Assembly (NCBI GenBank): GCA_026826555.1
Contig: JAKSZT010020895.1
Coordinates: forward strand, 1,091,303 to 1,155,302
Length of the DNA stretch: 64,000 nt
Reading direction: 5' to 3'
Origin: Tolypeutes matacus
Taxonomy: Eukaryota; Chordata; Mammalia; Cingulata; Chlamyphoridae
Below, in pieces: positions 11,355 through 24,404 of this stretch (position 1 is its first letter; every line of letters begins with the position of its first letter). The notes beneath the pieces were generated by a model. It was not told where the DNA came from and searched no databases. It worked only from the letters and a program-made list of their open reading frames with translations. The position numbers and the translations under genes were made by a program.

Positions 11355-14300
11355 TCACTGTACTTGTGATAGGGGTCCTCTATTTCTTCAAGTGTCAGTG
11401 GAGGTTTTTCATATGATCCTAGCAATTTTTCCATTTCATCTACCTTGTCTAGTTTGTTGGCATACAGTTTCTTGTATTATCTATCATCGTATGATTTATT
11501 TTAATCCTGTGGTGTCAGTAGTAATGTCCCCATTTTCATTTCAGATTTTATTTATTTGCATCTTCTCTCTTTCTTTCTTTGTGAGTATAGCTATGTGTTT
11601 GTCAATTTTGTTAATCTTCTCAGAGAACAAACTGGGTTTTGTAGTTCCCAATTTGTATTCTTTTTCCTTCTCATTTTCATTTTTGTCTGCTCTGATAATG
11701 GGTATATCATTTATATTGATTGCATTGAGAACACATTGTTGTTCTTTCCTAGTTTCTCCAGTTTTTTAGTTAGGTTAGTGATTTTAGCTATTTCATCTTT
11801 GTTAATGTTAGCATCGAGGGCTATACATTTCCATCTCAGCAATCCCTTCACTGAATTCTGATATGTTGTGTATTCATTTTCAATTGTCTCAAGATATTTA
11901 TTGATTTCTCGCACAATTTCTTCTTTGACCCACTCATTATTTGAGTGTGTTGTTTCAGGTCTCCATATTTGTGAATTTTCTGTTTTTCTATTTGTTGATT
12001 TCAACTTTTGTTGCACCATGATCAGAGAAAGTGATTTGTATAATTTTGATCTTGTTAAATTTATTGAGATCTCACTGATTTCCACAGTAAACAGTGGCTC
12101 AAGCAGGGGTGATTTTGAGGACTCTAGAGACTGCTCAACACTATAAGCAAGGCAGATAACCCCAGGAAATTGGGACCCCATCAGTGAGCCTTACTTTGAA
12201 ATATATGATAACATATATCCCCAATGCATTAGAGTTAATCTCATTTATAAGTTTCCTACACATGGTTCTTTTGCTTCTCTTTTTTGAACCTATAATTAGC
12301 ACTCTACCCATTAAATATATGTCCCAGAGACTTAAAACTTTGTTCTCTTCATATGACAGCTGAGCCCTGAATCTTTCAGACTCATCCAACAAAACTAACA
12401 AAAATGAAATTAAAGATAAAGCCCATTTCAAAAAAAAAAAAAAAAAACATGGTGTATTTACAATGGCAACAACACAGTTCCATCCATCTGTCCCATGGGA
12501 TCTAAGCCCTCTCTCAATTGTAAGAAGAGTGGGCATCACCATCCCCAAATCCTCAAGATTGAAAAATGAACAAACATAAGGTGGGAATGCAACTATGAAC
12601 TAAAGTAGATATTATTACTATAGTAATTGGAGAAAATGCAACATTGATACAAAGGTGGTGGTCACCAGAGTTTTGGAGGGGAAGGAGAAGGAAGAATACG
12701 TATAACAAGGGGTGGATGGGGGATTTTGGAATTGCTCTGCATGATATTGCAGTGATGGATACAGATGATTGTACATTTTGTCAAAACCTATAAAATTGGG
12801 TGGTGCAAAGTGTAAACCATAATGTAAACTATAGACAATGGTTAGCATCAATGCTTAAATATTTGTTCATCAATCATAACAAATGCACTACATTAATGAA
12901 TGATGCTGTTAATGGGGAAAGTGTGGGGAGGGAATGGATGGGATATATTAGAATCCCTTATATTTTGATAAAGCATTTATTTTATCTGAAGCATTTTTAA
13001 AAGTAAAAAAATAAATAAATAAATAAATTTATTGAGATCTAATTTGTGACCCAACATATGGTATATCATGAAGAAAGATCCATGAGACCTTGATAAAATT
13101 GTAAATCCTGTTGATTTGTGGTGCATTGTTCTAAATATGTGTATTAGGTTTAGTTCATTTATCATATTATTCAAGCCCTCTGTTTCTTTATTGTCCCTTG
13201 TATCAGATGTTCTATCCAATGATGAGAAGTTTTCAACTATCATTTTAGAGACATCTATTTCTTGCTTAAGTTTGGCCAGTGTTTGCCTCATGTAATTTGG
13301 GGTCTCCTGGTTATGGGCATTTACATTTATGACTCTTAATTCTTCATGGTGAATTGTTCATTTATCAATAATAATTTCTTTCCTTCTATCTAATAGCAGA
13401 TTTGTTTTCAAGGTATAATTAATATGATATAGGTATAGCTACTCCTTTATTTTTTTGTTTACTGCCTACATGGTATACCTTTTCTGGGCCATTCACTTTC
13501 AATCTATCTGTATCTTTGGGTCTAATTTGTTTCTCATGCAGACAGAATATAGAAGGTTCATATTTTCTTACCCAATCCGCCCCATTCTATGTCTTTTGAT
13601 TGGGTAATTTAATTATAAACATGCAGTGTTATTACTGTAAAGGCAGATTTTACATCACCCATTTTGACCTTTGGGTTTTATCACTCATATCTGGTTTTCA
13701 CCACTCATTTTACAATTTAAGTTACTTTGACTGATATAATCTTTATTTCTAGACTCTTCCAAGCCTCTCTCTCCTGTCTTTTCTTTTCAGGCTGTATGAC
13801 ACCCTTTAGTATTTCCTGCAGTGCCAGTCTCTTGGTTACAAACTCTCTCAAATCCTGTTTCTCTGTGAGTATGCTAAACTCTCCCTCATTTTTGAAATAC
13901 AGTAGTCTTATAGTGGATATAAGATTCTTGGCTGGCAGTTTTTCTCTTTCTGGTCTTAAATATATTATACTAATACCTTCTTGTCTCTGGTTTCTGATGA
14001 GAAATCAGCACTTAGCTCAGTAGGCATCCCTTGTTGGTGATGCATTGCTTTTCTCTTGCTGCACTTGGGATCCTCTCTTTATATTTAAATTTGACATTCA
14101 GTTTAATATGTGTCTCGGAGTTGGTCTATTTGGATTTATTCATATGAGATTATTGTGCTTCTTAGATACAGATATCTATGGCCTTCCATAAGGTTGGGAA
14201 ATATTCTACCATTATTTCTTCAAATATTCTTCCTTTCTCTTTTCCCTTCTCTTTTCCTTTTGGGAAACCCATGACATGTATGATTTCACATGTCTTGCCA

Positions 14301-14770
14301 TCATTTAGTTCCTGAGGCACTTTTCAGGTTTTTCCATTCATTTCATTATCTGTTCTTTTGTATTGCTTTTGGTGACCGTGTTTCAAGCTCAGTAAACCTT
14401 TCTTATACCTCTTCAAATCCATAGTTATATGCCTCTAATGTATTTTTTATTTCATTTATTGTGCCTTTCATTTTCATAAGACCTGCTGTTTTTCAATATA
14501 TGCCTTCAAATTATATTTTGTATTCACTCAGTTTCTTCTTAATATGCTTAATCTCTTTAGCCACCTCATTGAATTTTTTAAGGAAATTTGTTTGAACATC
14601 TATGATTAATTTGCTCAACTCCTTTATGTTATCTGGAAAGTTAGTTTGTTCCTTTGGCTGGGTCATATTTTCCTATTTCTTGGTATGAATTGTAATATCT
14701 GTTGGTGTCTTGGCATCTGATTTAGTATATATTTATTCTGGGCATAATTTCTATCTTTAATCTATGGCTT
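11355..14770 (-). mobile_element. LINE-1 element B, both ends missing, interrupted
   Basis: Minus-strand L1. ORF2 from the polymerase region (11355) to the endonuclease region (13560) reads through many stops; 11711-12060 retains a recognisable stretch ending NLTKKLEKL in the endonuclease-to-RT linker. ORF1 follows at about 13700-14700, with its C-terminal RNA-binding part near 13727-14023 on the opposite strand. The RT C-terminus, 3'UTR and 5'UTR are absent. The element is split by the younger insertion at 12073-13024; removing that insertion rejoins the L1 reading at the duplicated AAATTTATTGAGATCT. Confidence 0.88.
12073..13024 (+). mobile_element. Nested L1 3'UTR insertion with 16-bp target duplication
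   Basis: Flanked by a perfect AAATTTATTGAGATCT at 12057-12072 and 13025-13040. The right end is an (AAAT)n tail at 13000-13024. The body is L1 3'UTR: AATGCAACATTGATACAAAG, GTACATTTTGTCAAAACC, GTTCATCAATCATAACAAAT. There is no ORF2, so it is a 952-base 5'-truncated copy. A 17-base A-run lies at about 12430-12447. Confidence 0.93.
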
Positions 14771-15105
14771 TATATATATTTTAAACAAATCAATTTTATT
14801 GATACATATTAATAAAACATACAATTTATCCAAAGTGTACAATCAATGGCATTTGGTACAATCACGTAGTTGTGCATTCCTCACTTCAATTCAATAATGC
14901 ATTTTAATTATTTCAATAATAATAGTAACCAAAACTAGACAAACAAACAAGAAAATTCCACACTTCTCAATCTCTCTGTTTCCCCTGCTGTACATAGCTA
15001 CTATTTATGACTATTCTTGCACAATTATTTATTTGTTTATTAAGCAGTTTTATTGAGGCATATTCACATACCATTTGTTCTATCCAAAGTGTATAATCAA
15101 TGCTT
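14771..15105 (-). mobile_element. Two adjacent old L1 3' ends
   Basis: On the minus strand, two copies of an older L1 terminus lie side by side. The first (14780-15010) and second (about 15030-15105) share TTTTATTGA..CATA followed by TCCAAAGTGTA(C/T)AATCAATG. Both resemble the tail of L1 A at 1322-1400. They abut the 5' end of L1 B. Confidence 0.75.
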
Positions 15106-15776
15106 TTTTAATGGCTAAAAATCTCTTTATTGTAAAATTGTAAAATAAATAGAAAAATAGATTGAAAGAAATTACACATTGTAAATGAGCATGCAAAATG
15201 AGGTTAGATTTATTATAATATATTATAAAAAATTTGATAGCATAGCAACAAACATTTATACTTGTAAATAATTCAAATATAATAGAAATTAAATAGAGCA
15301 TAATTCAAATTTTTATATTCCAGCTCTAACTATTGGACATAACAATCTCTAAATGAAATAAATTATTGGATTACTTATTTAATTTCCATTTAGGCCATTA
15401 TTATTTCCAGATAATCAAATTGCTATTTGTAATTTCTTCCCATCTCACTGGAATAAATTATAGCAAATAGAAATTTGCCATCTCATAATTTTATGAGGCA
15501 GCAAAACTCAAAATCTTGTTCAACAGTAGTCATGCCAGATCATTATTGATCCTGACAGAGTATCTTAATTAAAAAGTAGGAACAAGAAATGTTTAAAGAA
15601 AAATGAAATATCCAAAAGTACATTTCTTCTCCAGTCCTCCTCCACTAAAGGCAAGTGTTTATTTTGTATGAAAAAAATTACAGAATACTGATCACAGGAA
15701 CAATTTGCCAGTTGCACTAAATTATTACTGTTCATATACTATAGTATTATTTTACATTTGTCTGGTCTACTGCAGC
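15106..15776. other. Unassigned AT-rich sequence
   Basis: No gene or element recognised. Very AT-rich around 15110-15330. Confidence 0.45.
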
Positions 15777-16079
15777 ACTTTTTGGCTTACTATTTGCATG
15801 GAATATCTTTTTTCAACCTTTCACTTTTAAGTAGGTCGTGTCCTTATGTCTGAGGTGGGTCTCTTGTAGACAACTTATACACGGCTCATTTTTTTAATCC
15901 ATTCTATCAGTCTATGTCTTTGATTGGGGAGTTTAATACATTAATATTCAGTGTTATTAATGCAAAGACATCACTTACTTCATTCATTTTGTCCTTTGTT
16001 TCTCTGTTGTCACACCGCTCTTTTTTTTTGTCTTCTTATGCTTTATTTTAACTTTCCTAATAATCTTCATTTGTAAACT

Positions 16080-17019
16080 CTTCTCTAAATCTCTTGCTCT
16101 TCTTCTTTACTTTCATGGTGCAGGACCCCATTTAGAATCTCTTGTAAATCTGGTGTTTTGGTAACATATTCTATTAGTTTTTGTTTCTCTGTGAAGAATT
16201 GACACTCACTCTCATTTTGGGAGGACAGCTTTGCTGGATATAGAATTCTTGGCTGGCAGTTTTTCTTTTTCAATACCTTAAATACATCATACCACTTTCC
16301 TCTCTCCTCCATGGTTTCTGACAAGAGGTCCACACTTCATTTTATTTAGTTTCCCTTGTATGTGATGCCTTGCTTTTTCTCTTACTGCTTTCAAAATTCT
16401 CTTTAACTCTGATATTAATCATTCAAATAGTAGGTGTCTTGAGGTAGGTCTATTCAGAATTATTCTGGTTGGGATGCATTGTCTTTCTTGGATATTGATA
16501 TTTATGTCCTTTATAAGGGTTGGGAAGGTTTCAGTGAGTAAATATTTTTTTCTGCCCCTCTTCCATTCTCTTCTCCTTCTGGGAAACCAATAATGCAAAT
16601 GTTTGTGCGTTTGGCATTGTCATTCAGTTCCCTGACACCCTGTTCAATTTTTTCCAATCCCTTCTCTTTTCAAATCTCTTCTCTTGTCTTTTCCAGTTCA
16701 TATGTTCTGTTTTTAGAGTCACTAATTCTGCCTTCAAACAACTCAAATCTGCTCTTAGGTGCCTCTAATGTATTTTTAATCTCATCCATCATGTCTTTCA
16801 TTCCCATAAGGTCTGTTACTTTCCTTTGCAGGATTTCAAATTGTTCTTTACACTATCCCAGTTTCTTCTTTATATCCTTTATTTCTTTAGTCATATTTTC
16901 TACAAAGTCTATGAAGTGATCTAAGACAATTGTATGACTATCACTGATTACTTGTCTTAAATCCTCTGTCTTTTCAGGATATTTGTTTTATTTTTCTTTT
17001 GGTTGTTTCTTAGTATGGC
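16080..17019 (-). pseudogene. L1 ORF1 (nucleic-acid chaperone), degraded, in L1 C
   Basis: ORF1p binds L1 RNA as a trimer and is needed for retrotransposition. On the minus strand a start near 17019 opens MSKKLQAILRNNQKKNK, followed by a lysine/glutamate-rich stretch like the coiled coil. A central segment reads NDNAKRTNICIIGFPEGEEN (about 16580-16640), the hallmark of the ORF1 RNA-recognition domain. The C-terminal domain is open at 16085-16333, with NCQPRILYPAKLS and a following FFTEKQKLIEYVTKTPDLQE. Stops and a frameshift in between show it is not functional. Its neighbours are the L1 C 5'UTR upstream and an ORF2 stub downstream. Confidence 0.85.
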
Positions 17020-18071
17020 TTGTAATTTTTTGCTCATGTTTAGGCATCTGAATATGTTCGTGAATTGACTCCCATGGCCAATTTCTTGCTCTTTCCTATT
17101 GTTTTTTTTTTTTTTTCTTCTCACAGCTCTTCTTTTATATTTGGTTCAACTTGTTCTCAGTCTTTAAAATTACACAGCATAAGTTTTCAATATTGGGCCA
17201 GGGACTCACTAGTGGGGTGCAGATTTTCTCCTAGACATTGGTTACAGAGAATGTGAAGTTTCTGTCAATTTGAGTCACAGAATAGCCAGCATATGGCAGT
17301 AGTCAGTGTGCTTTTCCATGGAAATGTTTCAGTCTTGGCTTTCCTGTGTTCCTGTGTTGCGTCTTCAGATCAGAGATTTAAAGTAGGCCTTAATGGCTGA
17401 ATTCACTTAAGAAAAACATTCTGACTTCCTCTCCCTTTTCCCTTGAAACAGTTGACAGGAAGGAAGGTGATCCCCTCTCAGTCAGCTGCAGTGAGTTAGG
17501 GGTTTAGCCCAAGCTTAATATCTTGGGAGTGGGTGAGGAGAGCCTTTTCCAGCTGCCATGGGGGCTTGGTAACTTACATTTCTCATTTTGGCTTCTTCAT
17601 CTCTTTGTCTCTCATCTTCTTGGGAGTTATGTAGTCCTGCCCTGGCATGCTGACCCCCAAAGAAGTTCCTTTGGACAGATTTTGGCCCTTTCTTGTTGTT
17701 CTTGTGAGAGCATTCAGCTTGGCTGTTCATCCAACACCATCTTCCCACAATCTAGGGCTTTCTATTTTATTGATTTGGTGCTACAGTCCCTCTGATTATT
17801 CGGTCAACTTAATTTGGAACTATATAGTAGCTTCTGTTTAGCCAAACTGATTTTTTTCAGATCTTTTTCATCTGTTTTTTTTTTTTTTTTTCTTTCCCTT
17901 TCTCCCTTAATGGTTGCATAGTAGGAGCTGAGTACTGTAAGCTGTGTTGGCTAAAGTTTGCTTCAGTGCCCCATGAAATGATGAAACTTCTCCCAACTTT
18001 ATCCCCTGACAGTGATAGTAATGGAGCTTCAGCCATTTTTAGTAATCCAAGATGTGCAAGGAAAGAATATC

Positions 18072-18600
18072 TGTGGTTGCCCAGAGAAACTGATGATGCT
18101 TCACACCCAATTCTCCCCTGCCTAGGGTTGGGATGAAGTGCAGGTGTAGGCAGCAAACTAAGAAGTGTGAATAAAACCTGACAGTCTGGCCTATGTAGAC
18201 TGAAAAACCATCAGCTCCCCTGCTCCAATGCCAGGAACAGGGATTGAGCTCCAGGGGTGACAATCATCTAGGCCACATGGTCATTTGCACTGCAGTTGCC
18301 CTGAGAAGCTGAGGGAACACCATCCATTCTGCCCTTTCAGGGGCTGGGTTAGAAACACAGGAGGGCCCAACAATCTAGTCCATGTGGACCAAAAGTATAT
18401 GCAGTTGCCCTGAGAAGATGAGGAAACACCAATATCCTCCTTTCCTTTTGGGGGTGAAGATGGAGTCATAGTTGTCCAATAATCCATTCAATGCAGGCTG
18501 AAAGTACCTCAATTGCCCAAGAGTCTGGGAAAAACCATCCCCTCTATCCTATCAGGGAGTTGAGACAGAATCACAAGTGTCCAACAATTAAGTCTACTTT
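18072..18600 (-). repeat. ~109-bp tandem repeats in the L1 C 5'UTR
   Basis: Repeats start, on the plus strand, at 18292 (GCAGTTGCCCTGAGAAGCTG), 18401 (GCAGTTGCCCTGAGAAGATG) and 18510 (CAATTGCCCAAGAGTCTGGG), exactly 109 apart. An earlier start at 18073 (TGGTTGCCCAGAGAAACTG) lies two periods upstream, with a partial unit between. Each unit also carries a phrase like ACAATCTAGTCCATGTGGAC. The units are diverged. L1 5'UTRs built from tandem monomers are known in rodents, where they carry promoter activity; a similar role here is inference. Confidence 0.75.
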
Positions 18601-19022
18601 TAGCTGTTCTTAGGAATATACTTTTTCATTTATTTTTTTTTTCTTTTTCTTAGGGGCTAACTTCAAGGAAGGGAATATACTTTTAACCAGCCAAATTTAC
18701 TAATCAGTAGCTAAAGTCAGTGTCTGACCATCTCTTGCTCCCTCATTTTTGGCAAATGGAGCTTCCAATTCCAGCCAGGAAATAGCTCCTGAGGTGGCCA
18801 CAGGAGGATGGGCACTGGTTTTGCAGTGTGGAATGCTGTAGTCAAGAATCTTCACTGAAGATGGACTGACTCCTCCTTCTGTTATTCCAAGGATATTGTA
18901 GGAAGTTCTTCTGGTCTCCTGGGCCCCCAAAAATGTGTTTTAGATAGATCTGAGTGATTACAGACTATACTGTAGGATTGCTGACTCTTGAAGCTCCTTA
19001 TTTTGCTGCCATTTAGCCCCTT

Positions 19023-19829
19023 CCCTTATTAATCTCATTTTTGTCTCTTAGTCTACTATGTTTACATTGGCCCCTCAAACCTATGATTTCTATTAAGAAT
19101 TTACAAAAGGAAACCACTTCCAGAAACCATAATTCCCCTTTTAATTGATGCTATGATGAAGAAAATTGATTATATATGGAATAATTTTATATTTCATTTA
19201 GTCTAACATACAAATGTCAGCATTTTACTAATTTTGTATTTTATTAACAAAGAAACTGAATTTTTATCAGGAAGACAGTGTCCTTCAAGCCAAGTGGGAA
19301 GAGGAGAAGAACAATTGTCTTGTTCTTTGATTTTCAATTTTTGTGAATAATTAATGATACTATGATGACTGAAAAAGGAGTTTGAAAATATGTGTATATT
19401 TATTTTGATCCTAATTTTGTTTATATCAATGTGTGTAGATATGAAATACATTAAAAGTATGTGTATCTAGTTGTAGGGATAGACATATTATATAAAGAAG
19501 CTTTCAATTACATAAATGCTACATTGAAAAACATATGGATTTCTATTCACTTTAGGGAGTAGAAAATCCATGGGAGTAAATATCTTTCTGGATGAAGAGT
19601 AAAGATAGAAAGATCTAGAGACAGGGACCCTGAGAAGTCTGTAAGGAGAAAGAAGGGGAAACCCAGAGAGTTTCCCAGGGGAGAAATTCTTCTCTGTAAA
19701 GAGCAAGAACAACTTTGGAAATGCTACCTTGACTGGAGAAACCATCTAAAAGAAAAGCAAAATAATAGCTAAAATGTTTCTAAAGGTTTTTAGGGAATTG
19801 ACTGGACAGTAAAAACAAACAAAAACAAT
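19023..19829. other. Unassigned sequence
   Basis: Separates L1 C from L1 E. No gene, RNA or repeat recognised. Confidence 0.45.
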
Positions 19830-19842
19830 TTAGAATTGCTTT

Positions 19843-22800
19843 TTTTAAAATAAATTTTTATTACAGAAGTTGCAAAATTACAAAACAATCATGCACAGGT
19901 GTAGAATTCCCGTACAAAAACCCTTCAACCACAAACAACACCCCATATCATTGTGGAACATTTGTTACAGATTTGGAGATACTATAATCAGAATATTACC
20001 ACTAACTGTGGTCTATAGTGTATGTTTGGCATATTTTTTCCATACCCCTCTATTATTAACACAGTACATCTTTGATATTAATGCAAGAATATTACAGTAT
20101 TGCTGTTAACTAACATCCATAGTTACAAAAATTGTATTTTTCCCATGCTTCTTCACATTCCCACCACCCTGGAATAGTGGTGTACCAGTTCACAGAAGGA
20201 CATTCTTGCATTTAAACTATGGAACCACAATTCTCACCCACCTCTGGGATCACTGAGTTATTCAGTCTGTAGATTATTCTCTAGCTTTATTTATTTAAAG
20301 ATACTTAGATGACATAAATATTACATAAAATAATATAGGGATTCCCATATGCCCCACTCCCCACACCTCCCACACCCACCCACATAAACATCTTTCATTA
20401 TTGTGGCATATTCATTGCAATTGGAAAACGCATCCTGGGGCGTTGCCATTAAGCATGGACCATAGTTCACATTGTAGTCTACACTCTCTCCCACACAGTT
20501 CTGCATGTTATGTGATGATATAAAATGACCTATATCTCTCACTGCAATGTCACTCAGGTTGATTCCAAAGTCCCAAAAAAAAGGCCCCGTATTGCAACTG
20601 TTTTTCCATGTCTCTGCCCCCAGAAGCTCCATTGGCCACTGGCTCCACATCAATGTTGTAATGTCTTCCATTACTAGAATCATCATATGTCTATAGTAGA
20701 ATATCAGTAAGTCCACTCTAGTCCATAGCTCTTTCCCATTCTAGAGGATTCTGGGAGGGTAACATCCACTCCAACTCCAATTGAGAAGGGGCTTATATCC
20801 AATGGGGAAGATGTATGGAGCTATCCTATCTGCAGCTGCAGAGTCTCTCCTTCCCTGGGATGGCTGTTGTCCATCATCCTCTCTCCACCGGTTGTCCTGG
20901 GTGAGTCCAATGAGCTGTAGAGTAGGTTTTGCAACTCCACTGAGGTCTGGGCCCTGCTGGCACATGAACAGCCCAAAGACTCGAGTCTCTGGATGTACAC
21001 CTACAAACTGCAGCACCAAGTACAGATTTAAATAGAAGGGACAGATGAGCCATGCATAGGGAACATAAAATTGAGTTCAAACTCCAGAGCTATCCACCCT
21101 GATCATAGGACCTGGGTGTCTCCAGAACCCTCAGGAGCCCCACTATTTGGGTCAGTATCCACTTTGGCAGTCTATGAGATCCTGCTGTAATGTGAGTGTT
21201 ACATCTGGGATGACCTCCCAACTCACTTTGAAGTCTCTTAGCCATATAAACTCATTTCTCTTTACCTTTCACCCCTTTTATTTGAGGTCTTTATCTAGTT
21301 GCATTTCTAGTTGGTGCTTGGTAGCAATTCCTTGATGCCAGGGAGGCTCATCTCTGGGAGTCATGCCCCACGCTGGGGGGAAAGTAATGCTTTCATATGC
21401 TGAGGTCTGGCTTAGAGAGAGGCCACATTTGAGCAATAAGGAGGCTCTCAGGAGGCAACACTTAGGCACCTAATAACAATAAGCTAAGTTTCACTTCAAG
21501 AGCAAAGGCTTATAAGCCTAGTCATCAATATCAAGGGCCCATCAGTGGATCATCCTCCTTCACCAGTCACTGTCCCTGCATTTGGGGAACTGTGCTGTTC
21601 CCCTAGAGAATGTGGCAGAGCTCTCCTGAATGGGAATTCAGTATTCTCTTGATTATTATGTGAGTCTCCACCCACTTGACAATGCCTTGTGAACATTTGA
21701 ATATTTTTATATACCTTATATATATGATCAGGTGAACTTCATCCCATGCATCCCCCAGCACTGACACCCTACACCAATGATCCTCCCCTGCCCCAGTTAT
21801 AACCCTTCTAAGATCCAAAGCTTCTTCAAAAATGAAGCCATTACAATAGTCAAATACAATTAATAAGAAAATGAAAAAAAATAATGATAAGGTTAAATAT
21901 AAGAAATCAAATACATACAAATTTTTAAAAACTAAAACTAAAATAAAATTGAAATTTTTGGATATTAAAAAAATAATGAAAATATTTTTTAAAAAATATT
22001 TTGTCATCTTGTCTTTCATCACTGCAATATCTGGTGTTCTGTCTGTACCATGGCACCTTCCCCCACTCATTCCCCAGTGTCTCACTATTTTTCATTTTGT
22101 TTTCAAAAAAATTTTAGGTCACAGCAAAGTCACACACAGAATACAGGAGACTCTCATATACACAACATCCTCCCTATTTCCTTTGCCTCCATATTAACAC
22201 CTTTTTATATGTGGATGTTACCTTTATTATAAATGATATACAAATAGTGAGATATGGCTACCAAACATGGTCAATGGTTTACATTATGGTTTACATTTTA
22301 GGGTGTACACTTTTATACATTTTGATGATATTTACCATGCCCTGTGTCCATCATTGTAAGGTCTTGGAGAACACTTTCACAGCCCACTAAATACCCCCTG
22401 TTAGATCCAGTCTATTTCTCCCTCCCCCTCCCCTCAAGGCCCATGGCAATTCACTGGATTTACTCATTGGATGACAAGATTCATAATTACATGCAACACT
22501 GAGGTCTTGACATACTGGTCTGGCCTCCCCTATTAGGAAACACGATGCTCTCGAGAGACTCCCACCTGTCTATATGTAAACAAACTGGTCCTCCCTAGGA
22601 TGGGATTTCAACTCCTTCCCACTCACTATGTGGTTCTCAACCCACTGATACAATACATTATGACAGAATGATCACTCTCACACTCCCTAGAAGCCTGCTC
22701 CAGGTGCAAACTGCCCAAATGCTGCCCCCCCATCCAAAACCCTTAACCAGTAACCCTTCTTTGTCATATTGCCCTAAGAATATTCTCAACTTTGTACTCT

Positions 22801-23140
22801 CAACCACATACCCGAAAATCTCCAGTGTTTTCCTGGTGCCACTCCCAAGCCTCCCCCACACCAGTTCGCTGGACCTTCCAACCCACCCTTCCCAATCTAC
22901 CCACCTGTCAAATTTGTACCACCCAATCCAGTAACATCACTACCCTCCTGTCATATCCCTTCAATAGGCGGCTACACACTTTCACCATACCATAGATTAC
23001 ATCCCTATGGGTGGTGGCTCACGAACCTCTTCTCACTTTCTATTTCTTCTTGACATATCTAAAGACTATACCTCTCTGAGTCTGCTAAATTTGCTTATTT
23101 CACATCATTGAGGTCATGTACTGTTTATCCTTGAATGCCT
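19843..23140 (-). other. Extended 3'UTR of L1 E, three related end modules
   Basis: Read on the minus strand after the ORF2 stop there are three blocks, each ending like an L1 terminus: module 1 (about 22000-22990), an AT-rich bridge (21870-21990), module 2 (20290-21860) with its own (AAAT)n tail at 20286-20298, then module 3 (19843-20284) with the final tail. Each ends with a phrase of the type 'aa(c/t)aaatgt..ccacaat' followed by a G-rich stretch and 'gggaat..tgtaat'. The module 1-bridge-module 2 order recurs at 51365-53200; module 3 follows only here. L1 G has just the module 2 type tail. Confidence 0.65.
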
Positions 23141-24404
23141 GCTTGCTTCACTCAACATAAGGTCCTCAAGATTCATTCATGTTATCCCATGTGTTAACAC
23201 TTTATTCCTTCTTACAGCTGAGTAATATTCCATTGTATGAATGTATCACATTTTGTTTATCCATTCAACTTTTAATGGGCACCTGGATTGATTCCAACAT
23301 TTGGCAATAGTGAATAATGATGCTATGAACATTGGTGTGCATATATCTGTTCGTGTCTTTGCTTTCAATTCTTCTGGGCATATATCCAGTAGTGGAATTG
23401 CTGGATCATATGGAAGTTCTATAGTTAGTTTTTTAGGAACCACCAAAATGTGATCCATATTGGCTGGACCATTCTACATTCCCACCAGCAGTGGATGAGG
23501 TTTCCCATTTACCACATCTTTTCCAACACATATAGTCCACTGTTTTTCAAAGAGCCACCATTAAAATGGATGTGTGATGGTATCTCATTGTAGTTTGGTT
23601 TGCATTTCCCTAATAGCTAGTAATGTTGAACATCTTCTCATGTGCTTTTTAGCCATTTGTATTTATTCCTTGGAAAAGTATCTTTTCAGGTCACTTGCCC
23701 ATTTTTTAAAAAGGTTGTTTGTCTTTTAATTTTTGAAGTGTAGGATTTCTTTGTACATGCAGGCTATTAGAATCCTTTCAGATATATGGTTGCCAAATAT
23801 TTCCTCCCATTGTGTAGGCTGCCTTTTTCCTTTTTTGATAATGTCCTAAGAGGTATAAAAGTATTTATTTTGAAGAGATCCCATTTATTTATTTTCACTT
23901 TTATTGCTCATGCTTTGGGTGTGAATTTCATGAAACCATTTCCTATTACAAGATCCTGTAGAAGCTTGCCTATATTATCCTCCAAGGTCTTTATCATCTT
24001 GGCTTTTATATTTAGATATTTGATACATCTTGATGTGATTTTTGTACAACATGTGAGATAGTGTTCCTCTCTCATTCTTTTGGATATGGATATCTAGTTC
24101 TCAAGGTGCCATTTGTTGAAGAGGCCTTTCTCTCCCAGTTGAGTGAGCTTGGTGGCCTTGTTGAATGGCAGGTGACTGTATATGCAAGAATCTATGTCAG
24201 AATTCTCAAGTCAGTTCCATTGGTTGGTATGTCTACTCTTGTGCCAATACCATGCACTTTTGACCACTGTAGCTTTGTAGTATGTTTTAAAGTCAGGTAG
24301 TGTGATACTTCCAATTTTATTTTTCTTTTCAATGTTTCTTTGGCTATTTGGGGCCTCTTACCCTTACAAACAATTTTGGCAGTTAGTTTTTCCAATTTGA
24401 GAAA

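Larger units (their letters stand above)
15777..19022 (-). mobile_element. LINE-1 element C, 5' end present, 3' part missing
   Basis: Minus-strand L1 read from its 5' end near 19022, where the opposite strand reads TTTTGCTGCCATTTAGCCCC, to about 15777. Order: 5'UTR (about 17060-19022), ORF1 (about 16080-17019), then the first few hundred bases of ORF2, whose endonuclease domain is cut off at 15777. The polymerase, C-terminal domain, 3'UTR and poly-A tail are missing. Loss of the 3' side is the reverse of normal L1 truncation and implies a later deletion or break. Confidence 0.88.

Noticed and set aside
18072..18600. CRISPR-like array
   Set aside because: Units are contiguous and diverged with no constant repeat plus unique spacer pattern, and the host is a mammal.
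21603..22085. 160-codon minus-strand open frame
   Set aside because: It lies in the L1 E 3'UTR and its AT-rich bridge, giving a low-complexity F/L/I-rich product.
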